Below are positions 23,773 through 32,070 of a stretch of DNA of 42,363 nt, piece after piece. Numbering within the stretch: position 1 is the first letter of the stretch; every line of letters starts with the position of its first letter. The stretch covers positions 1-42,363 of the forward strand of contig JANYIN010000071.1 in the NCBI GenBank assembly GCA_025362035.1, read 5' to 3'. This stretch comes from Gemmatimonadaceae bacterium (lineage in GTDB: Bacteria > Gemmatimonadota > Gemmatimonadetes > Gemmatimonadales > Gemmatimonadaceae). The notes beneath the pieces were generated by a model. The model saw nothing but the letters and a program-made list of their open reading frames with translations, was not told the origin of the DNA and ran no database searches. The translations under genes and the position numbers were made by a program.

Positions 23773-26145
23773 GTGAGAATCTTTCATCTGCGTGTCGGAA
23801 TGCTCGTTCATCTCGTCGCTGTCCTTCTCCTGTCCGTCGGGCCAATGCCGGTGCCAGCCGCGGGGCAGGTCAACGCGGCCACCCAGGCAACGGATCGCGA
23901 CTCGCTTGGACGGCGTCGTCGGCCGAAGAAGGACCCGAAGCGCATGGCCGTGACGCCCGAGCACCTCGCAACGGCATTCAAGGATTCCGCTGCGCGCTCC
24001 CTTCTCTTCCTGGCGCGCCAAGCGCGCATGCGGCAGGACTCCGCGTTGCAGGGCTATGACGCTCTCACATACCAGCGCATCTCCGCAGGACTCGGTTTCA
24101 CGAAGTTTGGACGAGACCGGCTCGCCTTCCGTAGTGAGCAGTCCACGCGTGTCCGCTGGCGTCGCGGCACAGGTACCTATGTCGAAGTCACGGGTTCGCG
24201 CGCAGTCGTTCCCATCGCTGGCAACTCCGGCAAGGTGAATCTGGACGGCGACATCTCCCCCATCCCGTACTATCCTGGCAGTGAAACGCTGTGGATCGGA
24301 TCGAGCGCGGCGCGACAGGCGGTGGATGAGAACGAAGGCGTCATCCATCCCCTCGCCGACGGCGCCGAGGCGTACTACACGTATGCCACCGGCGACTCGG
24401 CGGTGTTTCGACTTCCCGACGGGCAGACGATCAGGCTCAGAGAGTTGCAGGTGCGGCCGCGCACCCCGCGCTGGAACCTGGCCGTCGGGTCGCTCTGGTT
24501 CGATCTCGCGGGTGGTCAGCTCGTTCGCGCGGCGTATCGGATGAGCGTCCCCATGAACATCGCCGCAGTCGCGCGTGCGGATGATTCTACCTCCTTCAAC
24601 GATGTCCCGGCGCTCGTGAAGCCAATGCTCTTTCCGATGACTGCGGCGATTTCTGCTATCGGAGTGGAGTATGGGCTGTACCAGGGGCGCTTTTGGCTTC
24701 CGCGCGTTCAGGTGCTGGAAGGGGGCGCGAACATGAGTTTCATCCGCGTGCCGTTCAAGCTCGAGCAGACGTACAAGTACGAGCACGTCAATGGAGGCGA
24801 TTCGCTCCCACCCATCGTGGTTGCGGCGGGTTCGGGTCGAGGGCGTGGGGGAGGGATGAGCGTCAACCTCAGCGTCGGCCCACCATCGGCACAGGACTCC
24901 GTTCGGGCGTTGCGCCGCCGCAATCGATTGCGCGCACAGTGTGACACGTCGCCCGTGCGCGTGTATGCGCGGCGTCCAGAGGGGAATCCCAATCCGGTCC
25001 TCACCACGATTTCCTGCGACTCCGCGAAGCTCGCAAACTCGCCGGACCTGCCCCCGTCCATCTACGACAAGGGCGACGCCGTCATGGGAAGCACAGACGA
25101 GATGCAGGCGCTGGTCTCGCAGGCACTTTCGATGGACGCGCAGTCAGGCTTCGCGCCGCAAGTGCCTGTCGTGAGCCTCGAGAATTTCCGCTACAACCGT
25201 GTCGAGGGATTGTCTGCGGGCGTTCGCGCCGAACAACAACTCGGCTCGGGTTATGCCGTGCACGCGCAGTCCCGTCTGGGCGTCGCCGATCTGGAACCCA
25301 ACGTCGAAATTGGCGCGTCACGCAGTGACCTGCGGCGGACCCTCGCACTGTCGGCGTACAATCACCTCGTCTCCGCGGGAGACTGGGGCAACCCGCTCAG
25401 CCTTGGCAGTTCCATCTCCGCGTTCTTGTTCGGTCGAGACGAAGGGTTCTACTTCCGCGCTTCGGGGCTCGAGCTCTCGTCCGCACCGGACAAAGTCGCG
25501 GGCGGAGCGTTCGTGTGGTCGCTGTTCGCGGAACAGGAGCGCACCGCCGCTCCCAAGACCACGTTCTCGCTGGCCCGAGTGTTTCACGGCTCCGCGTTCG
25601 AGCCGAACTTCGTCGCCGCGCGCGGCGCGTTCGTGGGTGCGCGTGCACGCTACACGTCAACGTTTGGCGAAGATCCGGAGTCTTTCCGGTTGTTCATGGA
25701 CGCCCGCACCGAGAGTGCGCTTGGCGACACCGGGTCGTATGGCCGTGCCGCCGTCGATCTGACTGCTTCCCACGGCTTTGGCGCGTGGAGTGGCGCCTTG
25801 ACGATTGCAGGCGGCAGCTCCATCGGGACACTGCCACCTCAGCGATTCTGGTACCTTGGCGGCACGCAGACCGTTCGCGGTCAACGTCCCGGGAAGGAGG
25901 CGGGAAATGCGTTCTGGCTCAGCCGAATCGAAGTCGCTCAGGGGCGCGGTGTCGTTCGCCCCGTGGTCTTCGGCGATGTCGGGTGGGCGGGCGATCGGCA
26001 CCAGCCAACGCACATCGGTTTGCCAATGTCGGGCCTTGGTGTCGGATTCACCGCCATGGACGGTCTCGTTCGTTTCGATGTCGCTCGCGGAATCAACCCC
26101 GAGCGCATGTGGCGAGTGGACACCTATGTCGAGGCGCGGTTCTGA
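23773..26145 (+). CDS. Outer-membrane beta-barrel protein with D15/Omp85-like C-terminus
   Basis: 790 aa from GTG 23773; ATG 23800 is an alternative. The GTG is preferred because it supplies basic residues (VRIFHLR) before the hydrophobic signal sequence MLVHLVAVLLLSVG. Residues about 80-330 form a beta-rich periplasmic region (YDALTYQRISAGLGF, YVEVTGSRAVVPIAG) resembling DUF5686-type proteins of Bacteroidetes. The last 250 residues have amphipathic strands and the typical surface-antigen end: RFWYLGGTQTVRGQRPG, FWLSRIEVA, VVFGDVGWAGD, GLGVGFTAMDGLVRFDVARG, closing with a terminal Phe. Function unknown; perhaps envelope or secretion related. It follows the M14 gene closely on the same strand. 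Confidence 0.75.
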   Translation: MRIFHLRVGMLVHLVAVLLLSVGPMPVPAAGQVNAATQATDRDSLGRRRRPKKDPKRMAVTPEHLATAFKDSAARSLLFLARQARMRQDSALQGYDALTYQRISAGLGFTKFGRDRLAFRSEQSTRVRWRRGTGTYVEVTGSRAVVPIAGNSGKVNLDGDISPIPYYPGSETLWIGSSAARQAVDENEGVIHPLADGAEAYYTYATGDSAVFRLPDGQTIRLRELQVRPRTPRWNLAVGSLWFDLAGGQLVRAAYRMSVPMNIAAVARADDSTSFNDVPALVKPMLFPMTAAISAIGVEYGLYQGRFWLPRVQVLEGGANMSFIRVPFKLEQTYKYEHVNGGDSLPPIVVAAGSGRGRGGGMSVNLSVGPPSAQDSVRALRRRNRLRAQCDTSPVRVYARRPEGNPNPVLTTISCDSAKLANSPDLPPSIYDKGDAVMGSTDEMQALVSQALSMDAQSGFAPQVPVVSLENFRYNRVEGLSAGVRAEQQLGSGYAVHAQSRLGVADLEPNVEIGASRSDLRRTLALSAYNHLVSAGDWGNPLSLGSSISAFLFGRDEGFYFRASGLELSSAPDKVAGGAFVWSLFAEQERTAAPKTTFSLARVFHGSAFEPNFVAARGAFVGARARYTSTFGEDPESFRLFMDARTESALGDTGSYGRAAVDLTASHGFGAWSGALTIAGGSSIGTLPPQRFWYLGGTQTVRGQRPGKEAGNAFWLSRIEVAQGRGVVRPVVFGDVGWAGDRHQPTHIGLPMSGLGVGFTAMDGLVRFDVARGINPERMWRVDTYVEARF

Positions 26146-26179
26146 CCAGTGGTCCGATTGTATGGTGTTTGTGATCGTC

Positions 26180-26209
26180 TTGACTTTGGGCGACGCATCA
26201 GGTGATACT
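26180..26209 (+). promoter_or_regulatory. Promoter of the ATP-grasp/monooxygenase unit
   Basis: TTGACT (26180-26185), an 18-bp spacer and GATACT (26204-26209) resemble the sigma70 consensus. The next ATG (26216), starting a 31-codon upstream ORF, is 6 nt after the -10 box, the same geometry as at the aromatic operon leader. The first large gene starts about 230 nt further on. Confidence 0.6.
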
Positions 26210-26215
26210 GGTATC

Positions 26216-26311
26216 ATGAGCTATCTGTCCGCGCCCCCACTTGCCTACGCCATGCGCATGTGTATGCCCAGGTGGCACCAGCCGCAGGGATGGCGAGGCG
26301 CGCAGGTCTAG
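26216..26311 (+). CDS. Small upstream ORF with a Met/Cys cluster (putative leader peptide)
   Basis: 31 aa, MSYLSAPPLAYAMRMCMPRW... ending in GAQV and TAG. It begins exactly where transcription should start and lies in the 230-nt leader of an ATP-grasp ligase and an SsuD-like flavin monooxygenase. The MRMCMP run is striking next to a gene family linked to organosulfur use and suggests sulfur-amino-acid sensing by translation; this is inference. Other readings are a RiPP precursor for the ATP-grasp enzyme (it lacks Asp, Glu and Lys, which argues against a graspetide) or chance. Confidence 0.4.
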   Translation: MSYLSAPPLAYAMRMCMPRWHQPQGWRGAQV

Positions 26312-26366
26312 GTCTTCGATGTAACCATGTCGATGGCGCGCCCCGATCCCACGCGGACCGGGGCGC
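26297..26366 (+). promoter_or_regulatory. Competing stems in the leader of the ATP-grasp gene
   Basis: GCGCCCCG (26338-26345) and CGGGGCGC (26359-26366) form a perfect 8-bp stem with a further TCC/GGA pairing in the loop. The arm at 26336-26342 (GCGCGCC) can instead pair with GGCGCGC at 26297-26303 in the last codons of the upstream ORF. The two folds exclude each other, and a ribosome reading the small ORF would favour the downstream hairpin. No T-run follows, so control could act through Rho or translation. Confidence 0.4.
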
Positions 26367-26443
26367 TGTGCATGTCAGGCCTCGAGACGCTGGGAGCGAC
26401 ACGCGACGCGACACCGTCGTTTCCCTCTTCAAGGAGTGCCGTC

Positions 26444-27421
26444 ATGTCCCAGAAGCCCATCGCCGTCTACCACGAGCACCCCGACTGGTTCAAGCCGCTG
26501 TTTGCGGAACTGGAGCGACGCCGACTTCCGTACGTCCGTCTCGCGGCCGACGCCCATCGGTTTGATCCCGCGGAGCGCGTATCGCCGTACTCCATCGTGA
26601 TCAACCGGGCGAGCCCGTCGGCGTATCTTCGCGGACATGGCCAGTCCACGTTCCACACCTTGCACTGGTTGAAGCATCTCGAGCGCATCGGTACCCCGGT
26701 GGTGAACGGCAGCAAGGTGTATGGACTCGAGCTCTCCAAGGCCACGCAGGCTGATGTCCTCGCGGAACTGGGCCTGGCCTTTCCGCGCACCGTCGTCGTC
26801 AACGACCCTTCCCAAGTAGTGGCTGCGGCCACCGACCTCCGCTATCCAGTCCTCGTGAAGGCCAACGTGGGCGGGAGCGGCGCAGGTATCACAAAGTATG
26901 AAACCGCAGCCGCCCTGGAAGACGCCGTGGCGGGGGGTCGAGTCACACTCGGAGTGGACGGGGTGGCGCTGGTGCAGGAGGCGGCGCCCCTGCGCGATGG
27001 ACACATCACGCGCGTCGAGACGCTCGATGGCAAGTACTTGTACGCGATCAACGTGTATCCCGCCAGCGGCTCGTTCGACCTGTGTCCTGCGGACGCTTGC
27101 CAGACGACCGCCGGCGTCGAGCTCATGGGCGCGGCCTGTGCCGTCGATGCAGTCAAGAGCGGGCTGCGCGTGGAAGGCTTCACGCCGCCGGCCGAGATCA
27201 TCGAACAGGTCGAGCGGATCTCGCGGGTCACCGGCCTCGATATTGGCGGAATCGAATACCTGGTCGATGATCGCGACGGCAAGCACTACTTCTACGACAT
27301 CAACGCGCTGTCCAACTTTGTGGCGGACGCCCCCAACGTCATCGGCTTCGATCCATGGACCAACTTCGTGGACTATATCGAAGCGCGTATCGCGGGAGTC
27401 GCCGTGGAGGTGGCCGCGTGA
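26444..27421 (+). CDS. ATP-grasp ligase (RimK-like)
   Basis: 325 aa. ATP-grasp enzymes join a carboxylate to an amine or thiol through an acylphosphate. ATG 26444 has a strong Shine-Dalgarno (AAGGAG, 26431-26436, 7 nt away); the frame is open upstream, but that part belongs to the leader. The pre-ATP domain begins KPIAVYHEHPDWFKPLFAELERR; then come YGLELSKATQADVLAELGLAFPRTVVV, the ATP-binding YPVLVKANVGGSGAGITKYE (lysine and glycine loop), VALVQEAAP, and the metal site IGGIEYLVD...YFYDINALSNFV with acidic and Asn ligands. The substrate is unknown. Its stop overlaps the flavin monooxygenase start (GTGA, 27418-27421), so the two are made together. Confidence 0.85.
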   Translation: MSQKPIAVYHEHPDWFKPLFAELERRRLPYVRLAADAHRFDPAERVSPYSIVINRASPSAYLRGHGQSTFHTLHWLKHLERIGTPVVNGSKVYGLELSKATQADVLAELGLAFPRTVVVNDPSQVVAAATDLRYPVLVKANVGGSGAGITKYETAAALEDAVAGGRVTLGVDGVALVQEAAPLRDGHITRVETLDGKYLYAINVYPASGSFDLCPADACQTTAGVELMGAACAVDAVKSGLRVEGFTPPAEIIEQVERISRVTGLDIGGIEYLVDDRDGKHYFYDINALSNFVADAPNVIGFDPWTNFVDYIEARIAGVAVEVAA

Positions 27422-28506
27422 ACGCGAGACCGTCTCCCGAGCGCGCGCGCGCCAACGTCGGAGCGTCGGCGCCGCCCAGGATGCGCTTCGGCTACTGGCT
27501 TCCCGTGTTTGGCGGCTGGCTGCGAAACGTGGAGGACGAGCAGATGGATGCGAGCTGGAAATACGCCAGCACGCTCGCGCGGCGCAGCGAGGAACTGGGC
27601 TTCGACCTCACGCTGATCGCCGAACTCTTCCTGAACGACATCAAGGGCGCCGACGCACCCGCGCTCGATGCATGGAGCACTGCCGCGGCCCTCGCCGCCG
27701 TGACCGAAACGCTCGAACTCATGGTTGCGGTTCGCCCCCAATACCACCCGCCGGCGCAGCTCGCCAAGCAATCGGCCAACATCGACCAGATTTCGAACGG
27801 CCGGCTCGCGTTGAACGTCGTCAGCGCGTGGTGGGCCGACGAGGCGCGACGGTATGGCGTCCCATTCGACCGGCACGACGACAGATACGCGCGGACAGAG
27901 GAGTGGCTCGATGTCGTGAGCGGCTCCTGGCGCGAATCACGGCTTACGCACAAAGGCAACTACTATAGCGTGGACGACCTCATCGTTGAGCCGAAGCCCG
28001 TGCGGCGCCCCGGCCCGACCATCTATGCGGGCGGGGAATCGGAAACGGCCAAGTCGCTCATCGCGCGCAAGTGCGACGCGTACGTCATGCATGGGGATCC
28101 GGTCGAGCGAATCAGGCCGAAGGTGGCCGACATGCGCGCTCGCCGCGAACAGGTGGGGCTGGCGCCGATGCAGTACGGGATGGCCGCCTACGTTGTCGTG
28201 CGAAGCACCGAACGAGCTGCCCAGCAGGAACTCGAGCGCATCACGAACGTCGACGAGGGCTCACCGGGGTATCACAACTACCGGGACTGGCTCGCCAACA
28301 CGCAGCTCGAGCAGCGGGTTTCCCTCGAAGACTACTCCGTGTCCAATCGCGGACTTCGAGCTGGTCTCATCGGCACGGCAGAGCAGGTTGCCGACCGGAT
28401 TCGCGGCTATCGGGACGCTGGTGTCGATCTGCTGCTCCTGCAGTGCAGCCCGCAACTCGAGGAGATGGAGCGGTTCGCCTCGGAGGTCATGCCGCTCGTC
28501 GACTGA
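27418..28506 (+). CDS. LLM-class flavin-dependent monooxygenase (SsuD/SfnG-like)
   Basis: 362 aa from GTG 27418, overlapping the ATP-grasp stop. Luciferase-like FMNH2-dependent monooxygenases of this branch oxidise substrates such as alkanesulfonates or sulfones. Features are RFGYWLPVFGGWLRN, EELGFDLTLIAELFLND, VAVRPQYHPPAQLAKQSANID, ISNGRLALNVVSAWWADEARRYG (the phosphate/flavin-binding segment of the group), DDRYARTEEWLDVV, PTIYAGGESETAK and the C-terminal LIGTAEQVADRIRGYRDAGVDLLLLQ. No flavin reductase lies nearby, so reduced FMN would come from elsewhere. The tight coupling to an ATP-grasp ligase suggests one short modification pathway whose substrate I cannot name. Confidence 0.88.
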   Translation: MNARPSPERARANVGASAPPRMRFGYWLPVFGGWLRNVEDEQMDASWKYASTLARRSEELGFDLTLIAELFLNDIKGADAPALDAWSTAAALAAVTETLELMVAVRPQYHPPAQLAKQSANIDQISNGRLALNVVSAWWADEARRYGVPFDRHDDRYARTEEWLDVVSGSWRESRLTHKGNYYSVDDLIVEPKPVRRPGPTIYAGGESETAKSLIARKCDAYVMHGDPVERIRPKVADMRARREQVGLAPMQYGMAAYVVVRSTERAAQQELERITNVDEGSPGYHNYRDWLANTQLEQRVSLEDYSVSNRGLRAGLIGTAEQVADRIRGYRDAGVDLLLLQCSPQLEEMERFASEVMPLVD

Positions 28507-28594
28507 GTCGAGGAAGATCGAAGGGGGCGACGTCGCGCGCGGGCACCCGGCACTTCGTGAACCATTCCCGCGAGAGCGGAGTTATTCTAGTCCC

Positions 28595-30397
28595 ATGCAT
28601 ACCCTCCTTCGCTATCTGCGGCCGTACGCGCGGTATGTCGTACTCGCGCTCTTCCTGGCGACGATCAATCAGGTCTTCTCGCTCCTCGATCCGCTCATCC
28701 TCCGGCACATCGTCGACGACTACGCGAGCCAGCGCGATCACTTCTCGCGCGCCGAGTTCATCAAGGGGATCCTGACACTGTTGGGCATGGCGGTGGGCGT
28801 GGCGTTCGTAAGCCGTGTCGCCAAGAACTTTCAGGACTACTTCGTGAACGTGGTCGTCCAACGCGTCGGCGCCGATCTCTATTCCGATGGGATTCGTCAC
28901 TCGCTCGCGCTGCCCTTCCAGACCTTCGAGGACCAGCGGAGCGGCGAGACGCTCGGCAAATTGCAAAAGGTTCGCGTCGATACCGAGCGCTTCATCAATC
29001 AGTTCGTCAACTTCGTGTTCACGACGATCGTCGGTGTCGTCTTCGTGATGGTGTACTCATGGTCCATCCACTGGTCCATCGCGCCGGCGTTCCTGCTCAC
29101 TGTGCCCATTTTGGCGTTCATCAGCTCGTCACTGAGCAAGCGCGTGAAAACGATTCAGAAGGTGATCGTCGCGGAGACGACGGCGCTCGCAGGCGCAACG
29201 ACGGAATCGCTCCGCAACATCGAGCTTGTCAAGAGCTTGGGCCTCGCAAAGCAGGAGGAGTTGCGACTCAACTCTACCACACACAAGATTCTCCAGCTCG
29301 AGCTGAAGAAGGTCCGTTACATCCGGTCGATCAGCTTCCTTCAGGGCACGGCGGTGAACTTCATCCGCACCTGCATTCTTTTTCTGATGCTTTATCTGAT
29401 CTTCGAGCACCGGATGACCGTGGGGCAGTACTTCTCGCTGATGATCTACAGCTTCTTCATCTTCGGACCAATGCAGGAACTCGGGAACGTCGTGAACACG
29501 TTTCGCGAGACTGAGGCGTCGCTCGACACCTTCGACGCGATCTTCAGGATTCCAATCGATCCCCGGCCCCTGGATCCCGTCGCGGTGGACGACTTGCAGA
29601 CCTTGGCGTTCAATGGCGTGAGCTTCACGCATGCTACCGCGGCGACCCCCGCCTTGGCCGACGTTTCGTTCCACGTCACGCGGGGCGAAACGGTGGCCTT
29701 CGTCGGCCCGTCGGGCGCCGGCAAGACCACGCTCGTCAAGCTGCTGGTGGGACTCTACCGGCCCGGACTCGGCCGGATTCTCTACAACGGCGAGTCAAGC
29801 GAGCGGGTTGATCTCGACCGGTTCCGAGAGCGCATAGGGTTCGTGACGCAGGACGCGCAGCTGTTCAGTGGTACCATCCGCGAGAACCTGCTGTTCGTGC
29901 ACCCGGACGCTACCGACGCCGACTGTCTCGCGGTGCTCAAGCGAGCGGCGGCCACCTCGCTTCTGACCCGCGCCGATCAGGGGCTCGACACAATCATCGG
30001 TGAAGGTGGCATGAAGATCTCCGGCGGCGAGAAGCAGCGTCTCTCCATTGCGCGTGCGTTGCTGCGCGATCCACATCTGCTCGTCTTCGACGAAGCTACC
30101 AGTTCGCTCGACTCGCTGACCGAAGAGGAAATCAGCCACACCATGCGGGACGTGGCGCAGGGCGCTGACGTCATCACCATCCTCATCGCGCACCGCCTGA
30201 GCACAGTACTGCATGCCGATCGCATCTTCGTCCTCGAACAGGGGCGGGTGGTGGAAGAAGGCGGGCACGATGAACTGCTGTCGCGGAAAGGGCTCTACTA
30301 CGCCATGTGGCGGCAGCAGGTGGGTGAGCGCCGCCCGCCGCAGTTGGTAGTTCCGGGGGGCAAGGCTGCCTTCGCCGGCGGCGTCGTCGCGGGCTAG
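28595..30397 (+). CDS. ABC exporter, fused membrane and ATPase domains (MsbA/LmrA type)
   Basis: 600 aa half-transporter. The six-helix membrane domain begins LLRYLRPYARYVVLALFLAT and includes the intracellular-loop segment FQTFEDQRSGETLGKLQKV. The ATPase domain carries Walker A GPSGAGKTT (371-379), the Q-loop FVTQDAQLFSGTIRENLLF, signature ISGGEKQRLSIARALL, Walker B LLVFDEATSSLDS and switch His in LIAHRLSTVLHADRI. It would work as a homodimer exporting lipids, drugs or peptides. A TATTCT box (28583-28588) lies exactly 6 nt before the ATG, so it may have its own leaderless transcript, though it also follows the monooxygenase by 88 bp. A Gly/Pro-rich tail of about 30 residues ends the protein. 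Confidence 0.92.
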   Translation: MHTLLRYLRPYARYVVLALFLATINQVFSLLDPLILRHIVDDYASQRDHFSRAEFIKGILTLLGMAVGVAFVSRVAKNFQDYFVNVVVQRVGADLYSDGIRHSLALPFQTFEDQRSGETLGKLQKVRVDTERFINQFVNFVFTTIVGVVFVMVYSWSIHWSIAPAFLLTVPILAFISSSLSKRVKTIQKVIVAETTALAGATTESLRNIELVKSLGLAKQEELRLNSTTHKILQLELKKVRYIRSISFLQGTAVNFIRTCILFLMLYLIFEHRMTVGQYFSLMIYSFFIFGPMQELGNVVNTFRETEASLDTFDAIFRIPIDPRPLDPVAVDDLQTLAFNGVSFTHATAATPALADVSFHVTRGETVAFVGPSGAGKTTLVKLLVGLYRPGLGRILYNGESSERVDLDRFRERIGFVTQDAQLFSGTIRENLLFVHPDATDADCLAVLKRAAATSLLTRADQGLDTIIGEGGMKISGGEKQRLSIARALLRDPHLLVFDEATSSLDSLTEEEISHTMRDVAQGADVITILIAHRLSTVLHADRIFVLEQGRVVEEGGHDELLSRKGLYYAMWRQQVGERRPPQLVVPGGKAAFAGGVVAG

Positions 30398-30660
30398 CCC
30401 AGTGCGGTCGAAACGGCCGGAATGAGCGGGAAGTGCCTGGACATTCGACCGAAGATATCCAAACGAGCTCTTTGCACTCCGACAGGGGTGTGGCGACACA
30501 CGCCAACTCATTCCTCGACGGGTCGCAGAATGAGCTACTTCCTGCAGTCCGCCATGGTGCCTGCGGTCGAAGCGATCGCAGCGCAATGTCCAAAGCATTG
30601 TAGGAAAACAACTTCCCATTTCGGCGAGCATGGCATGCACATCGCCTGAGTACGCTTCCT

Positions 30661-32070
30661 ATGAACCACGACGACGCCGTCAACCCCCAGGCGGTCATTC
30701 TGGCTGATCCATTCCAAGCCGAGGAAGATCGTACATTCCGCGCCCATCGTAGCGCGTCGACGCTTCGGGACATCACGGCCGGCGAGGCCGTGCGCGCCCA
30801 AACGCGCACGAGGGTAGGCACGGCGATCGCCATCGGCATGCTGCACGTGCTGATGCTTGGCGTTGGCGCGCCGCGTGGCACGGGTAACGGACAGACGGTT
30901 TGGCTGGTCTCCCTCGTCGCGCTGTATGTCCTGTTCGTGTGCTGCCTTCATGCGCGATTGCGCTGGCGTCGCCCCGCGTCCCCCACGCAGGTCAGTGTGG
31001 CGCTGCTGCTCGACATCCTGTTCATCGATCTCTGGACGGCGGCTTCCACGTCGCCCGCGCACTATGAACGCGCGTTGTTGGGCATGGTCGTCGTGGTGCA
31101 TGTCGCCAACTTCTACTTCGGGCGAAGACAGGCATGGCTGGCGATCATGGCCGGTGCGTCCGGATTCGTCCTTCTCCTCGCGTCGGCTGTCTCCCTCGGA
31201 CAGCGCGTGGACGTCGCGGAGGGATTGCTGTCGCTCGCGCTGTGCGTCGCCGGATGCGCATTGATGGTACTGCAGGCGCGTGACGTGCGCCGCCGGTTGC
31301 GTACCATCGTCGGCCTGTTCGAACATGTGGAGGAAGGGGAGTTTGGGCGAACCTACAACGTGGATGCGGATCGCCTGCCCGATGCCATCACACGTGTCGG
31401 CCACGCGTACAACCGCGTACGCCTCCAACTCGCGAACATGGTGCTCTCCGACCCGCTCACGGGCTGCTTGAATCGTCGGGGCTTCGATCAGGCCCTGGCA
31501 CGGGAGGTGGCGCGATCGTCACGCGCCCGCAGCGGCTTCGCGCTGCTCGCCGTCGATCTCGATCACTTCAAGTCGATCAACGACACGTATGGACACATGG
31601 CCGGTGACGCCGTTCTCCGTACCGTCGGCACGCTGTTGCTGGGCGCCGCGCGTGCCGGAGACATCGTCGCCCGTGTCGGCGGCGAAGAGTTCGCGATTCT
31701 GGTGCCCGATGCCACAGACGCCGGCGCGCTCCTGTTCGCGACGAGGCTGTGCGAGTTGATCCGTGGGCATCCCTTCGCCATCACGGCCGATGGGATGCCG
31801 ATTTCCATCACCACCAGCGTCGGGGCCGTCGCCGGCACACCGCGCGCCATGGAAAACCTCGCGGCCCTGCTCTGGTCCCGCGCCGACGCCGCTCTGTACG
31901 CCGCAAAGCGGAGCGGGCGCGATTGTGCGCGCGTCTGGCGGCCCGGACTCTCCACGACGGGTGAGTATCACATCGTCGACGCGGGCGACGTGACGAACGT
32001 CAGCGGCCACGGATCAGTCGCGACACCGTTGGAAAGGGTCGGTCATGCGAGGACGAGTTCCACGAGCTGA
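30661..32070 (+). CDS. Membrane-anchored diguanylate cyclase (GGDEF)
   Basis: 469 aa. It makes cyclic di-GMP from two GTP. Residues about 52-205 contain some six hydrophobic helices forming an unclassified membrane sensor, followed by a HAMP-like stretch (VGLFEHVEEGEFGRTYNVDADRLPDAITRVGHAYNRV). The GGDEF domain starts at DPLTGCLNRRGFDQAL, has the metal/GTP region DLDHFKSINDTYGHMAGDAVL, active site GGEEF (340-344), and an intact inhibitory I-site RAGD (331-334), so product inhibition is expected. The gene follows a 263-bp region in which I see no other gene and no recognisable GEMM riboswitch. Its last 28 bp overlap the convergent serB gene. Confidence 0.93.
   Translation: MNHDDAVNPQAVILADPFQAEEDRTFRAHRSASTLRDITAGEAVRAQTRTRVGTAIAIGMLHVLMLGVGAPRGTGNGQTVWLVSLVALYVLFVCCLHARLRWRRPASPTQVSVALLLDILFIDLWTAASTSPAHYERALLGMVVVVHVANFYFGRRQAWLAIMAGASGFVLLLASAVSLGQRVDVAEGLLSLALCVAGCALMVLQARDVRRRLRTIVGLFEHVEEGEFGRTYNVDADRLPDAITRVGHAYNRVRLQLANMVLSDPLTGCLNRRGFDQALAREVARSSRARSGFALLAVDLDHFKSINDTYGHMAGDAVLRTVGTLLLGAARAGDIVARVGGEEFAILVPDATDAGALLFATRLCELIRGHPFAITADGMPISITTSVGAVAGTPRAMENLAALLWSRADAALYAAKRSGRDCARVWRPGLSTTGEYHIVDAGDVTNVSGHGSVATPLERVGHARTSSTS

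Noticed and set aside
23611-24786. Long minus-strand open frame (391 codons) opposite the outer-membrane barrel gene
   Set aside because: The sense strand has a signal sequence and D15 motifs; the antisense product has no recognisable feature.
26216-26311. RiPP precursor peptide for the ATP-grasp enzyme
   Set aside because: The 31-residue product lacks Asp, Glu and Lys and any leader/core pattern known for graspetides; a regulatory upstream ORF fits better, though this is not excluded.
30398-30660. Possible cyclic di-GMP riboswitch before the diguanylate cyclase gene
   Set aside because: I looked for GEMM-I/II core sequences and saw none, and there is no clear terminator or promoter in this 263-bp gap.
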